64,000 nt of DNA from Commensalibacter melissae (GCF_003691365.1 NZ_CP033087.1:1502501-1566500), one strand, 5' to 3'; numbered from the stretch's first letter, positions 27,110-36,915 are shown. Translations and numbers: made by a program. Notes: generated by a model not told the origin, from the letters alone.

Positions 27110-27502
27110 TTAAACGCGACGACGTTTACGTGGACGACATCCGTTATGTGGCACTGGTGTGGTATCCCGGATTGAAGTAACCGTAAAACCTACCGCCTGT
27201 AAAGCACGCAATGCGCTTTCACGTCCAGATCCCGGTCCAGACACTTCAATTTCAAGAGTTTCCATACCATGTTCACGAGCTTTACGTCCCGCATCCTCAG
27301 CTGCAACCTGTGCTGCATAAGGTGTAGATTTGCGTGAACCTTTAAATCCCTGAGCACCCGCTGAAGACCATGAAATTGCATTTCCTTGAACATCAGAGAT
27401 AGTGATCATCGTATTATTAAACGTAGACAAAACATGCGCTACGCCAGAAGTAATGTTTTTGCGTTCTTTTTTTCTAAGACGCGGTGTGGCGGGTTTCGCC
27501 AT
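27110..27502 (-). CDS. rpsK: Small-subunit ribosomal protein uS11
   Basis: S11 lines the platform of the 30S subunit near the E site and mRNA exit. Its 130 residues carry [52 protein letters not shown] and the C-terminal VRDTTP-type motif ([20 protein letters not shown]). That tail is the universal S11 signature. It is in the alpha operon between rpsM (52 bases upstream) and rpoA. Confidence 0.98.
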   Translation of the reverse strand: MAKPATPRLRKKERKNITSGVAHVLSTFNNTMITISDVQGNAISWSSAGAQGFKGSRKSTPYAAQVAAEDAGRKAREHGMETLEIEVSGPGSGRESALRALQAVGFTVTSIRDTTPVPHNGCRPRKRRRV

Positions 27503-27554
27503 GGCTTTTATTATCCTGTCCGTTTAGTTATAAAAAATTAAAACAAACCAAGGG

Positions 27555-27932
27555 TTAACGTGTTACTTTTTTCTTACCAGCAATAGCAACCGCCTTACCC
27601 TTACGTGTACGAGCATTTGTGTGAGTTCTCTGACCTCTTACAGGCAAACCACGACGATGACGCAATCCACGGTAACATCCCAAGTCCATCAAACGCTTGA
27701 TATTCATTGAGATTTCACGACGAAGATCACCCTCAACCTGATACTCGCTATCAATTAACTCACGGATTTTCAGAACCTCATCGTCTGAAAGTTCGTTCAC
27801 CCTACGTTCGTCAGGAATTGACAATTTATTACAAATTTCCTGCGCTTTTGTCGGCCCAATGCCGTATATATAACGCAGACCAATGGTTACCCGCTTATTC
27901 GTCGGGATGTTTACGCCGGCAATACGCGCCAC
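27555..27932 (-). CDS. rpsM: Small-subunit ribosomal protein uS13
   Basis: S13 lies in the head of the 30S subunit and contacts the P-site tRNA and bridge B1. I choose GTG 27930-27932, giving the universal beginning [20 protein letters not shown] is 8 bases upstream of it, while the alternative TTG at 27936-27938 would be only 2 bases from that site. At 125 residues it ends in the basic [15 protein letters not shown] tail that reaches the decoding centre. rpmJ, often just upstream in other bacteria, is absent here. A terminator-like hairpin separates it from adk. Confidence 0.97.
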   Translation of the reverse strand: MARIAGVNIPTNKRVTIGLRYIYGIGPTKAQEICNKLSIPDERRVNELSDDEVLKIRELIDSEYQVEGDLRREISMNIKRLMDLGCYRGLRHRRGLPVRGQRTHTNARTRKGKAVAIAGKKKVTR

Positions 27933-27990
27933 GCCCAATACTCCTTAATTAGCCTTAATAATTTAGGTCTATTCTTAACAGCTAGCCACT

Positions 27991-28023
27991 AAAAAAGCAA
28001 CAGTTACGAGATCAATAACTGTT
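27991..28023 (-). terminator. Terminator-like hairpin between adk and rpsM
   Basis: The arms 27999-28006 (aacagtta) and 28016-28023 (taactgtt) form an 8-bp stem with a 9-base loop. On the minus strand two bases separate it from a run of six T (positions 27996-27991). It would end or attenuate transcripts leaving adk, and implies that rpsM-rpsK-rpoA-rplQ also have their own promoter in 27933-27990. Confidence 0.65.
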
Positions 28024-28126
28024 TCATTAATAGCTAACGTGTTTGAAATACTTTTAAAAGCATCAATATAACTTTCATACTAACAGAGTCAATATAGTAT
28101 GATAATTTTTTCACAAAAATATAAAC

Positions 28127-28783
28127 TTACATTTTATTTTTTTTTAAAATTAAATCAATATCTTTTGTCACCTCATCCACATTTTTCATACCATCAATGG
28201 GATACAAGCATTTTTTTTCTTTATAATATGGCAATAAGGGAGCGGTCTGTTCACGATAGACCCTTAAACGTTCCAGAACGGTATCTTTATTATCATCAGC
28301 TCTTGAGACAAATTCCGTTGAACCGCAGGCATCACAGACTCCGTCTTTTTTTGGTTTTTTAAAAAGTTTATTATAACTGGCACCACATTTTGCACAACTA
28401 AACCGGTTGGAAATTCGCTCTGCAAGTATTTCCTCATCCACTTTTAATAATAATACAGCATCAAGTTTCAGATGTTCAGAGACAAACATTTTATCCAACG
28501 CTTTTGCTTGATCCACATTGCGAGGGAAACCATCAAGAATAAAACCGTTTTTACAATCATCCTTTTTAATTCTTTTTGCAATCATTTCAACCATCAGATC
28601 ATCAGGAAACAATAACCCCTTATCCATAATATCCTTGGCTTTTTTCCCGATTTCTGACCCTGACCTCACCTCAGCCCTCAGCATATCTCCTGTGGAGATT
28701 TGCGCGATATGATATTTTTCTGACAAACGTTGAGCCTGCGTCCCTTTACCTGCCCCTGGTGGGCCCAAAAATATTAGCTTCAC
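28127..28783 (-). CDS. adk: Adenylate kinase, zinc-LID type
   Basis: Adk converts ATP and AMP to two ADP and keeps the adenylate balance in the cytoplasm. Its 218 residues open with the P-loop MKLIFLGPPGAGKGTQAQRL, followed by STGDMLR (AMP site) and LDGFPRN. The LID domain (about 125-160) carries CAKC and CDAC, four cysteines predicted to bind zinc. Many Gram-negative enzymes, such as E. coli Adk, lack them. The start overlaps the end of secY by 4 bases, so the two are coupled. The tail is lysine-rich and ends in KKNKM. Confidence 0.96.
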   Translation of the reverse strand: MKLIFLGPPGAGKGTQAQRLSEKYHIAQISTGDMLRAEVRSGSEIGKKAKDIMDKGLLFPDDLMVEMIAKRIKKDDCKNGFILDGFPRNVDQAKALDKMFVSEHLKLDAVLLLKVDEEILAERISNRFSCAKCGASYNKLFKKPKKDGVCDACGSTEFVSRADDNKDTVLERLRVYREQTAPLLPYYKEKKCLYPIDGMKNVDEVTKDIDLILKKNKM

Positions 28784-30129
28784 CGCTTTTTTCCTTTTCC
28801 AAACCTGGATTTGCGTAATAGACCCTGATATTGGTGCGCAACCAAATGGGATTGAACCTGCGTTACCGTATCTATTGTCACGGAAACTATGATTATCAAA
28901 CTGGTTCCACCAAAATAGAAGGGAACATTGTAATGATTGATTAAAAATTGTGGCAATAAACAGACAACAACAAGATATAGCGCTCCAATTGTTGTTAACC
29001 GTGTCAGGATATTATCAAAATAGGTTGCTGTATTTGCACCTGGACGAATACCGGGAATAAATCCACCCTGTTTTCGTAAATTATCTGCCGTTTCTTTGGG
29101 ATTAAAGGATACAGCTGCATAAAAATATGAGAAGAAAATAATCATGGCAGCATAAAAGACCATATATAAAATATGACCCTGACCGAATTCCTGTCCTAGA
29201 TATGCCAACCATCCTGGTGTCGATTCATTTGATAGAAATCCAGCTATTGTTACAGGTATCAATAAAACTGAAGACGCAAAAATAGGCGGTATAACTCCAG
29301 CGGTATTAACTTTTAATGGCATATGTGTTGAATCACCACCATACATGCGTTGCCCAACCTGCCGTTTGGGATATTGTATGACAACTCTTCTTTGCGCCTG
29401 TTCCATAAACACGATAAAGGCGATTGTAACCGCTGCCAATACAAGAAATGCAACGACAAAAAATGGAGACAAAGCGCCAGTGTAACCCAGTTGAAATAAA
29501 CTTGCCAAAGCCGTTGGTAAATTGGCGACAATACCGGCAAAAATAATCAATGATATTCCATTACCGACCCCGCGTGCCGTGATTTGTTCCCCCAACCACA
29601 TCAAAAACATCGTTCCCCCAACCAGCGTGATGACGCAGGTTAACAAGAAAAGCATTCCCGGATTGGTAACGGCAGAACCTGCGGGACTTTTCATACTTTC
29701 CAACCCAATGGCAATTCCATAAGCCTGGAATAAAGCAATGAAAACCGTCAGGTAACGTGTATATTGATTAAGCTTTTTACGTCCTTGCTCCCCTTCCTTT
29801 TTCAAGGATTCAAGAGATGGCATCGCAGATGACATCAACTGAATGATAATAGATGCACTAATATAGGGCATGATGTTCAGGGCAAAAATGGTCATGCGAC
29901 CCAAGGCGCCACCACTGAACATATCAAACATACCAAGAATACCACCCTGGTGTTTAGCCAGCAATTGTGCCATTACCGTAGCATCCACTCCCGGAACCGG
30001 GATATAGGTACCTAGACGGTAAATAATTAACGCACCCAATGTAAACCAAATACGCTTTTTTAATTCAGTTGCTTTAGAAAACGCACTGACATTAATATTC
30101 GCCGCTAGTTGTTCGGCCATAGAGGCCAT
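28780..30129 (-). CDS. secY: Protein translocase channel subunit SecY
   Basis: SecY is the central pore of the inner-membrane Sec translocon. Ten hydrophobic helices can be placed in its 449 residues. Signature stretches are YRLGTYIPVPGVDATV near helix 1, the plug region GGILGMFDMFSGGALGRMTIFALNIMPYISASIIIQLM, and the cytoplasmic ribosome-binding loop EGEQGRKKLNQYTRYLT. Near the end is QGGFIPGIRPGANT. A terminator-like hairpin lies directly before its ribosome site (GAAAGGA), so its level can be set separately from the ribosomal proteins upstream. adk overlaps it at the 3' end. Confidence 0.98.
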   Translation of the reverse strand: MASMAEQLAANINVSAFSKATELKKRIWFTLGALIIYRLGTYIPVPGVDATVMAQLLAKHQGGILGMFDMFSGGALGRMTIFALNIMPYISASIIIQLMSSAMPSLESLKKEGEQGRKKLNQYTRYLTVFIALFQAYGIAIGLESMKSPAGSAVTNPGMLFLLTCVITLVGGTMFLMWLGEQITARGVGNGISLIIFAGIVANLPTALASLFQLGYTGALSPFFVVAFLVLAAVTIAFIVFMEQAQRRVVIQYPKRQVGQRMYGGDSTHMPLKVNTAGVIPPIFASSVLLIPVTIAGFLSNESTPGWLAYLGQEFGQGHILYMVFYAAMIIFFSYFYAAVSFNPKETADNLRKQGGFIPGIRPGANTATYFDNILTRLTTIGALYLVVVCLLPQFLINHYNVPFYFGGTSLIIIVSVTIDTVTQVQSHLVAHQYQGLLRKSRFGKGKKR

Positions 30130-30144
30130 AATTTTTATCCTTTC

Positions 30145-30182
30145 AAAAAAAACAGCGTCACCGTAACAAAACGGGACGCTGT
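30145..30182 (-). terminator. Strong hairpin with T8 between rplO and secY
   Basis: Arms acagcgtc (30152-30159) and gacgctgt (30175-30182), extended inside by CCGT/ACGG with one bulged base, make a GC-rich stem of 12 pairs around a 6-base loop. On the minus strand it is followed at once by eight T residues. It has the full form of an intrinsic terminator although it lies within the spc operon, and the secY ribosome site begins just after it. Confidence 0.8.
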
Positions 30183-30264
30183 AATTTTACCTTAAAATTA
30201 GAATGTAACATAATGTTTTGATCTAAAAATTGATCAAACTTAAATTATATTACCTCTTCATTTC

Positions 30265-30753
30265 CTAGGCATCTGCAGAAACATCCCCAGATGACGATAA
30301 AAGCTTTAGAGAACCACCAGCTTTTTTAACCGCTTCAACAGCTGCCGCTGATGCTCTTGACACTTCCAAGTTGATGGCCTGATTTAGATTTCCATTAGCA
30401 AGCAAACAAACGCCAGAATATTTTTTTCCCTTAAATAAACCGGCTTCACGCAATGCTTTTTCATCGATTAAAGATGATGCATTCAATTTGCCCTGCTCAA
30501 TAGCGGATGAAAGGGTCCGAAGATTAATTTCCACATAATTTTTGCGAAAAATATTCTTGAACCCTCTTTTTGGCATACGACGGTAAAGTGGAAGCTGTCC
30601 ACCTTCAAAGCCATTGATTGCCACACCTGAACGTGCCAACTGACCTTTCACGCCTTTACCTGATGTTTTGCCTTTACCAGAACCAATACCTCGTCCAAGA
30701 CGTTTTTTACGGTATCTTGCTCCGGCATTATCACGAAGTTCATTTAGATTCAT
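30265..30753 (-). CDS. rplO: Large-subunit ribosomal protein uL15
   Basis: L15 is a late-assembly protein of the 50S subunit. The N-terminal half is the glycine/lysine/arginine-rich extension ([31 protein letters not shown]) that threads into 23S rRNA, followed by [18 protein letters not shown]. At 162 residues it is slightly longer than the E. coli protein (144) because of an SSGDVSADA tail. It directly follows rpmD (adjacent codons) and precedes the terminator before secY. Confidence 0.97.
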   Translation of the reverse strand: MNLNELRDNAGARYRKKRLGRGIGSGKGKTSGKGVKGQLARSGVAINGFEGGQLPLYRRMPKRGFKNIFRKNYVEINLRTLSSAIEQGKLNASSLIDEKALREAGLFKGKKYSGVCLLANGNLNQAINLEVSRASAAAVEAVKKAGGSLKLLSSSGDVSADA

Positions 30754-30936
30754 TTATCCCTCCACCTTAACGAGGTGGCGAATCTTATTGATCATTCCCT
30801 GGACAGCTGGTGTATTTTCCAACTCACGGGTTGCACCAACACGATTCAAACCAAGACCAGTCAATGTTTGCTTTTGATCTTTCTTACGACCAATTGCAGA
30901 TGCTATCTGAGTTACTTTTACCGTATTACTAGCCAT
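30754..30936 (-). CDS. rpmD: Large-subunit ribosomal protein uL30
   Basis: L30 is a small 50S protein of 60 residues. [51 protein letters not shown] shows the GLGL-x-(R/K)-x-x-x-x-x-E-L-x-x-TP motif of the family. Its start lies within the last codons of rpsE (8-base overlap) and its stop touches rplO, a tight spc-operon arrangement. Confidence 0.97.
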   Translation of the reverse strand: MASNTVKVTQIASAIGRKKDQKQTLTGLGLNRVGATRELENTPAVQGMINKIRHLVKVEG

Positions 30937-31507
30937 TTACAGCCTCCGCATTTTGAGACGCATGACCAGAATCACGGCGACCAAGAATTTCAGACACCTT
31001 CTTTCCACGTCTTGCTGCAACAACTCTTGGACTTGCACATCTACGCAATGCATCAAAAGTTGCCTTTACCATATTATGTGGATTACGTGAACCTGTTGAT
31101 TTCGCAACAACATCATTAATTCCAAGGCTTTCAAAAACCGCACGCATTGGACCGCCAGCAATAATACCAGTTCCCGAATCGGCAGATCTTAACACGACCT
31201 TACCGGCGCCATAAAAACCTTGCACATCATGATGCAATGTTCTGCCTTCTTTCATGGGAACACGTATCATTGATTTTTTAGCCTGCTCAGTTGCCTTGCG
31301 AATTGCTTCAGGCACCTCTCTAGCTTTACCGGCACCATATCCTACACGTCCACGCTGATCACCAACGACGACCAATGCAGCAAAGGCAAAGCGTCGACCA
31401 CCTTTTACAACTTTAGCAACACGATTAATCGATACCAATTTGTCGATCAAATCTTCATTTTCACGTTCACGTCCACCGCGACCGCCTTCTTTCACTTCAC
31501 GTGCCAT
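30929..31507 (-). CDS. rpsE: Small-subunit ribosomal protein uS5
   Basis: S5 shapes the mRNA entry channel and affects translational accuracy. Its 192 residues hold the double-stranded RNA-binding fold ([53 protein letters not shown]) and the C-terminal ribosomal fold ([43 protein letters not shown]). The N-terminus is glycine/arginine-rich ([11 protein letters not shown]). It is in the spc operon between rplR (12-base gap) and rpmD (8-base overlap). Confidence 0.98.
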   Translation of the reverse strand: MAREVKEGGRGGRERENEDLIDKLVSINRVAKVVKGGRRFAFAALVVVGDQRGRVGYGAGKAREVPEAIRKATEQAKKSMIRVPMKEGRTLHHDVQGFYGAGKVVLRSADSGTGIIAGGPMRAVFESLGINDVVAKSTGSRNPHNMVKATFDALRRCASPRVVAARRGKKVSEILGRRDSGHASQNAEAVNG

Positions 31508-31519
31508 TCGCGACTCCTC

Positions 31520-31882
31520 TTAGAACGAGAGCCCGCCCTCACGGGCAGCCTCAGCAAGCGCTTTTACACGCCCATGATAAATATAGGAGCCACGATCAAA
31601 TACGACCTGTTCCAATCCTGCTGCCTTTGCACGCTCAGCAATCAACTTGCCTACGACACGAGCAGCATTAATATCAGCTCCAGTTTTAATTTGTCCTTTA
31701 GCCGCTGCATCCAAAGTTGAAGCAGCAACTAAAGTCTTACCAGCCATATCGTCAATAACTTGAGCATAAATATTTTTGCTTGAACGGAAAACCGAAAGAC
31801 GTGGACGCCCGTTTCCTTTCTGACGAAGCTGATAACGCAACCGTCTGCGACGGCGCGTTTGTAATTCACGTTGCATACCCAT
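31520..31882 (-). CDS. rplR: Large-subunit ribosomal protein uL18
   Basis: L18 binds 5S rRNA together with L5 in the central protuberance. Its 120 residues show a basic head ([36 protein letters not shown]) and the tail [28 protein letters not shown], both typical. The start and the rplF stop share one base (TAATG), which couples their translation. Confidence 0.98.
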   Translation of the reverse strand: MGMQRELQTRRRRRLRYQLRQKGNGRPRLSVFRSSKNIYAQVIDDMAGKTLVAASTLDAAAKGQIKTGADINAARVVGKLIAERAKAAGLEQVVFDRGSYIYHGRVKALAEAAREGGLSF

Positions 31883-32415
31883 TATTTTTTCTTGCCTTCT
31901 TTGCGACGTATAATCTCATCTTCATAACGAACACCTTTACCTTTATAAGGTTCAGGTTTTCTAAAATTACGTATATCCAGTGCGATTTGACCAACACGTT
32001 GTTTATCATTACCCTCAACAACAATTGCCGTTGGACGTGGCGTTGTAATTTTAATATCAGATGGAATTGGATAAACAACATCGTGTGAATAACCAAGATT
32101 CATAACAAGATTTGAACCTTGAACAGCGGCACGAAACCCAGTTCCCGTGATTTCCAAGGCCTTGGTATAACCTTCAGAAACACCTTTGACCATATTCGCA
32201 ATTAATGCTCTGGTAGTGCCCCACATTGTTCTTGCGGCAACACCATCATCTTTTGGCTTAACAGTAACCTGATTATCTTCAATAACAGTTTCAATATGTT
32301 CAGATACAGGCAGAGACAATTCGCCTCTTTTACCTTTGACAACAATTTTACCGTCTTTCAGAGAAACTTGTACCCCTTGCGGAATCTGCACGGGATTTTT
32401 GCCTACACGTGACAT
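31882..32415 (-). CDS. rplF: Large-subunit ribosomal protein uL6
   Basis: L6 lies at the base of the L7/L12 stalk near the sarcin-ricin loop. It has two repeated RNA-binding domains within 177 residues. [32 protein letters not shown] opens the first and [15 protein letters not shown]-type sequence ([26 protein letters not shown]) closes the second. It sits in the spc operon between rpsH and rplR. Confidence 0.98.
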   Translation of the reverse strand: MSRVGKNPVQIPQGVQVSLKDGKIVVKGKRGELSLPVSEHIETVIEDNQVTVKPKDDGVAARTMWGTTRALIANMVKGVSEGYTKALEITGTGFRAAVQGSNLVMNLGYSHDVVYPIPSDIKITTPRPTAIVVEGNDKQRVGQIALDIRNFRKPEPYKGKGVRYEDEIIRRKEGKKK

Positions 32416-32427
32416 TGATCCCTCCTC

Positions 32428-32826
32428 TTAGAATACACGACAGAGCACTTCACCACCAACATTGGCGGCACGTGCTTCAATATCAGATAAAACACCCTGA
32501 GGTGTTGACAAAATGGATACTCCAAGGCCGCCATAAACACGTGGCAATTCTTTAATTTTAGAATAAACGCGACGACCTGGTTTAGATACTCTCTGAATTT
32601 CTTTTATAACAGGAGCACCTTCAGAATACTTCAATTCAATGCGAAGCTGACTTATTCCCTTGCGAAGCTCTTCTTTTTTATATCCGCGAATATAACCTTC
32701 ACGCTTTAATGCTTCCAAAACATTAACTCTCAAATTAGAAGCGGGAACCACACAAAATGAATGACGAGCTGATTGTGCATTACGTATACGGGTGAGCATA
32801 TCACCCAATGGATCAGATAATGACAT
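32428..32826 (-). CDS. rpsH: Small-subunit ribosomal protein uS8
   Basis: S8 is a primary 16S rRNA binder of the 30S central domain and, in E. coli, the translational repressor of the spc operon. Its 132 residues carry SLSDPLGDMLTRIRNAQSARH and the C-terminal VYSKIKELPRVYGGLGVSILSTPQGVLSDIEARAANVGGEVLCRVF motif. Whether it represses its own operon here would need an S8-like target in the rplE/rplX leader, which I cannot assign. Confidence 0.98.
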   Translation of the reverse strand: MSLSDPLGDMLTRIRNAQSARHSFCVVPASNLRVNVLEALKREGYIRGYKKEELRKGISQLRIELKYSEGAPVIKEIQRVSKPGRRVYSKIKELPRVYGGLGVSILSTPQGVLSDIEARAANVGGEVLCRVF

Positions 32827-32837
32827 CTATATATCCC

Positions 32838-33143
32838 TTACCAGCTTGATTTAACCATACCAGGGATTTGCCCGGTAGATGCCAATTCACGCAATGCGAT
32901 ACGGCAAAGTTCAAATTTACGGTAATTCCCACGAGAGCGACCAGTTAGTTTACAACGCAAACGCACTCTTACTCGTGAACCATTACGAGGAAGTTTAGCC
33001 AGCTTTAAAGATGCATCAAAACGATCTTCAACTGGTAAACTTCTATCCATTACAATATTCTTTAACGCAATGCGTTTTGCTTTATCACGTGCGGACATAC
33101 GTGCACGCTTCGCATTACGATAAATGGCTGAAGTTTTTGCCAT
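32838..33143 (-). CDS. rpsN: Small-subunit ribosomal protein uS14 (zinc-independent)
   Basis: S14 sits in the 30S head next to S3 and S10. I choose ATG 33141-33143, giving [24 protein letters not shown] and the usual 101 residues, with GGAGG upstream. The frame stays open for 22 more codons, but these do not look like S14. The conserved [34 protein letters not shown] tail is complete. It lacks the two CxxC pairs of the zinc-binding form, so this is the long zinc-free version. Confidence 0.97.
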   Translation of the reverse strand: MAKTSAIYRNAKRARMSARDKAKRIALKNIVMDRSLPVEDRFDASLKLAKLPRNGSRVRVRLRCKLTGRSRGNYRKFELCRIALRELASTGQIPGMVKSSW

Positions 33144-33244
33144 GTTTAATTTTACCCTCCGGAACCTGTCGACTATATCGACCGTTTTCCAAAAAAAACA
33201 AATTTGCAAGGTAGTGTATCACCTTGCAGCGAAAGAACAATTTC

Positions 33245-33814
33245 CTATCCAATAAATGGAAGAGAAAATGCTTTTAACAAAGCCTTGGCTTCGTCATTGG
33301 TCTTGGCTGTTGTTACAAACACAATATCCATACCACGTACTTCGTCTACTTTATCGTAAACGATTTCAGGAAATACAATCTGTTCTTTCAAACCCATTGC
33401 AAAATTTCCACGACCATCAAATCCTTTGTTTGCTGGCAATCCTCTAAAATCTCGAACACGCGGTAAAGCGATTGTAACCAAACGATCCAGAAATTCATAC
33501 ATACGGTTTTTACGTAATGTAACTTTACATCCAATGGGTAAACCAGCACGAATTTTAAATCCAGCAATCGCTTTCTTAGTAAGTGTTTTAACGGCTTTTT
33601 GACCGGCAATCAAGGTCATTTCTTCCGTGGCAGCATCCAGTTTCTTTTGATCACCTGCCGCTTCTCCAACACCCATGTTTAAAACAATTTTTTCAAGACG
33701 CGGGATCTGCATCTCGTTTTTGTAATTGAATTGTTCACGTAACTTTTGACGCAATTCATTTTTGTAAAGCGTGTAAAGGCGTGCTTCAGAGCGAACTTGA
33801 CTATTTTCTGACAT
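33245..33814 (-). CDS. rplE: Large-subunit ribosomal protein uL5
   Basis: L5 binds 5S rRNA and contacts the P-site tRNA. I choose ATG 33812-33814, which has GAGAGG at good spacing. A GTG two codons upstream would overlap that site. The 189 residues include [56 protein letters not shown] and [28 protein letters not shown], all conserved in bacterial L5. It lies between rplX (gap of 11 bases) and rpsN. Confidence 0.97.
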   Translation of the reverse strand: MSENSQVRSEARLYTLYKNELRQKLREQFNYKNEMQIPRLEKIVLNMGVGEAAGDQKKLDAATEEMTLIAGQKAVKTLTKKAIAGFKIRAGLPIGCKVTLRKNRMYEFLDRLVTIALPRVRDFRGLPANKGFDGRGNFAMGLKEQIVFPEIVYDKVDEVRGMDIVFVTTAKTNDEAKALLKAFSLPFIG

Positions 33815-33825
33815 ATCCACCTCTC

Positions 33826-34146
33826 TTAACCTTCGATCACTTCACCGGTGGTTTTGGCAACACGAACCTTACGACCGTCTTCCAAAACTCTAAATCCAAC
33901 ACGAGTAGGTTTCCCTGATTTTGGATCTACCAATTTAAGATTTGACAAGTGAATAGCCTTTTCACGCTCAATAATACCACCAGCATCACCCATACGGGTT
34001 GGTTTCTTATGATGTTTGGCAACCGCCACACCACGAACCACTGCCTTATTTTCAACAGGGGAAATTGACAGGACTTCACCTTGCACACCTTTCTGAGGCC
34101 CTGTAATAACGATTACTTGATCGCCTTTTTTAATACGTGCGGCCAT
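33826..34146 (-). CDS. rplX: Large-subunit ribosomal protein uL24
   Basis: L24 is an assembly initiator of the 50S subunit near the exit tunnel. It has 106 residues, and the KOW motif ([24 protein letters not shown]) is at the N-terminus. [43 protein letters not shown] is typical. Its start shares one base with the rplN stop (TAATG). Confidence 0.97.
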   Translation of the reverse strand: MAARIKKGDQVIVITGPQKGVQGEVLSISPVENKAVVRGVAVAKHHKKPTRMGDAGGIIEREKAIHLSNLKLVDPKSGKPTRVGFRVLEDGRKVRVAKTTGEVIEG

Positions 34147-34514
34147 TATAAAACCTCCGGAGCTAAGGAGATAATTTTCATGAATTGACGTGCACGCAAT
34201 TCCCTTACTACCGGGCCGAAAATACGTGTGCCAATTGGTTCATTTTGTTTATTTATCAATACAGCAGCATTTTTATCAAAACGTATTGAGGTTCCATCAG
34301 GACGACGAACAGGATAGCTTGTTCTAACAATCACAGCTTGATGGACATCACCTTTTTTTACTTTGCCACGAGGAATAGCCTCTTTGACAGAAACGACGAT
34401 CACGTCGCCGACCGAAGCGGTTTTCCGCTTTGAACCGCCCAGTACCTTAATGCACTGCACCTCTCTTGCACCTGAATTATCAGCCACAGTTAGGTTGGTC
34501 TCGGGATGGATCAT
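34146..34514 (-). CDS. rplN: Large-subunit ribosomal protein uL14
   Basis: L14 forms intersubunit bridges and is the docking site of the silencing factor RsfS. It has the canonical 122 residues: [57 protein letters not shown] and [26 protein letters not shown]. It is the first gene of the spc set, 13 bases after rpsQ, with no sign of a separate promoter between them. Confidence 0.98.
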   Translation of the reverse strand: MIHPETNLTVADNSGAREVQCIKVLGGSKRKTASVGDVIVVSVKEAIPRGKVKKGDVHQAVIVRTSYPVRRPDGTSIRFDKNAAVLINKQNEPIGTRIFGPVVRELRARQFMKIISLAPEVL

Positions 34515-34527
34515 AGTTAAGCCTCCC

Positions 34528-34806
34528 TTAAGCTTCTATGCTGGATACTTGCTCAGCCGCACCAAGAGGTGCACCGTTGCGAGAAATCACAGTCCATGTT
34601 TTCCTTTTTGAAATCGGAGGAGATTCAATGATACGAACCATATCTCCAATTTGACACTCATTTAATTCATCATGCGCCGCATATTTTTTCGAACGACGAA
34701 TGAATTTTTTATAAAGCGGGTGCATAACGCGACGAACAACCAAAACAGAAACTGTTTTGTCCATTTTATCGCTTGTCACCCGACCGGTTAGAACGCGCCT
34801 TGGCAT
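34528..34806 (-). CDS. rpsQ: Small-subunit ribosomal protein uS17
   Basis: S17 is a primary binder of the 16S 5' domain. It is 92 residues long, with [71 protein letters not shown]. This contains the D-x-x-x-x-x-GD-x-V-x-I-x-E-x-R/P-P-x-S-x-x-K signature. It ends the S10 operon after rpmC (14-base gap). Confidence 0.97.
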   Translation of the reverse strand: MPRRVLTGRVTSDKMDKTVSVLVVRRVMHPLYKKFIRRSKKYAAHDELNECQIGDMVRIIESPPISKRKTWTVISRNGAPLGAAEQVSSIEA

Positions 34807-34820
34807 CGCCCATTAACTCC

Positions 34821-35057
34821 TCAGGACTTGCCGGCAGATGCGGCAGCACCTGCGGCGTTTTTGTTAACTTCAGTCATAATGGTCTTAATCCGTGCAATAT
34901 CTCGACGGATTACCCCAATTCGACCCATACCCTCATTTTGACCAGTCGCACGTTGGAAACGTAAATTAAATTGTTCACGTCGCAAATCAATTAACAACGT
35001 CTTTAATTCGTCTACCGTTTTAGCGCGCAGATCAGCTGGCTTATTTGCCTTTGCCAT
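34821..35057 (-). CDS. rpmC: Large-subunit ribosomal protein uL29
   Basis: L29 lies at the nascent-chain exit and helps to dock trigger factor and SRP. The two-helix core (DLRAKTVDELKTLLIDLRREQFNLRFQRATGQNEGMGRIGVIRRDIARIKTIMTE) is intact. The 78 residues include a short alanine/glycine-rich C-terminal tail. It is one base after rplP. Confidence 0.97.
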   Translation of the reverse strand: MAKANKPADLRAKTVDELKTLLIDLRREQFNLRFQRATGQNEGMGRIGVIRRDIARIKTIMTEVNKNAAGAAASAGKS

Positions 35058-35058
35058 T

Positions 35059-35475
35059 CTAGGCCTCTCCTATACGGGTTACAAATTTCGTTTTAATTGG
35101 CAGCTTCGCAGCACCGAGCGTTAACGCCTCTTTTGCAATTTCGGGACTTACACCTTCAATCTCAAATAGGATACGACCTGGTTTGATACGAGCAACCCAA
35201 TATTCAGGAGACCCTTTTCCAGATCCCATACGAACTTCTGCTGGTTTACTAGAGACAGGAAGGTCTGGAAAAACTCTAATCCACACACGTCCCATACGTT
35301 TCATCGCACGTGTAATCGCACGACGAGACGCTTCAATTTGACGGGCTGTAATACGTTCTGGCTGCAGTGCTTTCAAACCATAGGTTCCAAAATTAAGCTC
35401 TGTCCCACCTTTAGCCATTCCGTGAATACGGCCTTTATGAGCTTTGCGGAATTTAGTCCGCCGCGGAGATAGCAT
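35059..35475 (-). CDS. rplP: Large-subunit ribosomal protein uL16
   Basis: L16 helps shape the A-site tRNA pocket of the 50S subunit. Its 138 residues start [37 protein letters not shown] and contain [59 protein letters not shown], the full family pattern. It is followed by rpmC after one base, and a 62-base gap separates it from rpsC. Confidence 0.98.
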   Translation of the reverse strand: MLSPRRTKFRKAHKGRIHGMAKGGTELNFGTYGLKALQPERITARQIEASRRAITRAMKRMGRVWIRVFPDLPVSSKPAEVRMGSGKGSPEYWVARIKPGRILFEIEGVSPEIAKEALTLGAAKLPIKTKFVTRIGEA

Positions 35476-35537
35476 TATTTAAAATCCTCATGCGTTGTAA
35501 TAGCTTTATTAATAACTATTATGCTCCAATTAATCAA

Positions 35538-36215
35538 TTACCTTTGTGGTGCCTGATCAGCAGCACGGCGATCCTGGGCCAATGGATCATGGGCCATGAT
35601 TTCGCCCTTAAAGATCCAAACCTTTACACCACATTTCCCATAGGTTGTATGAGCTGCGGCAACACCATAATCAATATCTGCTCTTAAAGTATGCAAGGGA
35701 ACACGTCCTTCACGATACCATTCGACGCGTGCAATTTCAGCTCCGCCAAGACGACCACTGCAATTGATACGAATTCCCTGTGCACCTAAACGCATTGCTG
35801 ACTGCACTGCTCTTTTCATCGCACGACGAAACGCCACACGTCTTTCCAGCTGCTGGGCAATATTTTCAGCAACAAGTGTCGCATCAATTTCTGGTTTACG
35901 TATTTCAACAATATTCAATGCAACCTCTGCACCGGCCATTGATGTTAATTCTTTACGTAAGCTATCAATATCCTGACCTTTTTTACCAATAACAATTCCG
36001 GGGCGCGCCGCATAAATCGTTACACGAGGCTTTTTAGCTGGTCGTTCAATAACAACCCTGGAAACACCCGCACCTGCAAGTTTCTTGCGTAAATGGTCAC
36101 GAAGTTTGAAATCTTCAAATAATAATTTGGTATAATCATTATCTGCATACCAACGACTATCCCAAGTACGATTGATACCCAAACGCAACCCAATTGGATT
36201 AACTTTTTGACCCAT
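35538..36215 (-). CDS. rpsC: Small-subunit ribosomal protein uS3
   Basis: S3 is part of the mRNA entry channel and helicase activity of the 30S head. I choose ATG 36213-36215, giving [24 protein letters not shown]. Upstream in-frame codons overlap rplV and do not look like S3. The KH domain motif ([17 protein letters not shown]) is at about residues 62-78, and the C-terminal domain has [38 protein letters not shown]. It has 225 residues. The gap to the rplV stop is one base, so the two are coupled. Confidence 0.97.
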   Translation of the reverse strand: MGQKVNPIGLRLGINRTWDSRWYADNDYTKLLFEDFKLRDHLRKKLAGAGVSRVVIERPAKKPRVTIYAARPGIVIGKKGQDIDSLRKELTSMAGAEVALNIVEIRKPEIDATLVAENIAQQLERRVAFRRAMKRAVQSAMRLGAQGIRINCSGRLGGAEIARVEWYREGRVPLHTLRADIDYGVAAAHTTYGKCGVKVWIFKGEIMAHDPLAQDRRAADQAPQR

Positions 36216-36216
36216 A

Positions 36217-36618
36217 TTATGCTGCCTTTCCTTCAGAAGAATCGTTTTCGTCACGCTCAGCAACGACAATCTTCAAATGACTAAAGAATTTCTGAATTTG
36301 CGCTGAACGTCCACGACCCCTCGCATGAAAACGACGCATAACCATCGCTTTACCCACCTCTGCCTTGGATACAATCAAACGGTCTACATCAAGTTGATGA
36401 TTGTTTTCCGCATTTGCAATCGCGCTTTCCAGAATTGTTTTAACTTCTTTAGCAATTCTTCTTTTAGAAAAGGTTAATTTTGCCAAAGCAGTGGATGCAG
36501 GTTGATTACGAATCAATCCAGCAACAAGATTTAGTTTTCGTGGACTTACACGAATATTACGTCCAATTGCCTGTGCTTCGGTTTCAGCGAGTGCACGATC
36601 ATGTTTTGGTTTACTCAT
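36217..36618 (-). CDS. rplV: Large-subunit ribosomal protein uL22
   Basis: L22 lines the exit tunnel of the 50S subunit. Its 133 residues include [54 protein letters not shown]. The long beta-hairpin [37 protein letters not shown] forms a tunnel constriction, where macrolide-resistance changes occur in other bacteria. No deletion is evident in the hairpin. A short polar tail ([11 protein letters not shown]) follows. Confidence 0.97.
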   Translation of the reverse strand: MSKPKHDRALAETEAQAIGRNIRVSPRKLNLVAGLIRNQPASTALAKLTFSKRRIAKEVKTILESAIANAENNHQLDVDRLIVSKAEVGKAMVMRRFHARGRGRSAQIQKFFSHLKIVVAERDENDSSEGKAA

Positions 36619-36621
36619 ATC

Positions 36622-36900
36622 CTAGCCCCGCTTTACTTTTTTGTCTGCTGCATGACCATTGAATGTACGGGTTGGCGAAAATTCACCGAATTTATGACCT
36701 ACCATATTTTCACTGACCTGCACTGGTAAAAATTTATGACCGTTGTAAACACCAAAAACCAAACCAACAAACTGCGGCAAAATGGTGGAACGGCGTGACC
36801 AAATTTTGATCACATCGTTACGACCTGAAGCACGCGCGGTTTCAGCTTTCTTAAGTAAATACCCGTCTACAAACGGGCCTTTCCAGACGGATCTTGCCAT
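36622..36900 (-). CDS. rpsS: Small-subunit ribosomal protein uS19
   Basis: S19 binds S13 in the 30S head near bridge B1a. It has 92 residues: [20 protein letters not shown] and [50 protein letters not shown], containing the S19 signature. It lies 3 bases from rplV and 15 from rplB. Confidence 0.98.
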   Translation of the reverse strand: MARSVWKGPFVDGYLLKKAETARASGRNDVIKIWSRRSTILPQFVGLVFGVYNGHKFLPVQVSENMVGHKFGEFSPTRTFNGHAADKKVKRG

Positions 36901-36915
36901 CTCTATTTGCCCCTT

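Noticed and set aside
33144-33209. Longer start for rpsN
   Set aside because: The extra 22 residues do not resemble S14, and a good ribosome site precedes the ATG at 33141-33143.
36216-36269. Longer start for rpsC
   Set aside because: The extra 18 residues lie inside rplV and do not resemble S3. The ATG at 36213-36215 gives the universal MGQKVNP beginning.
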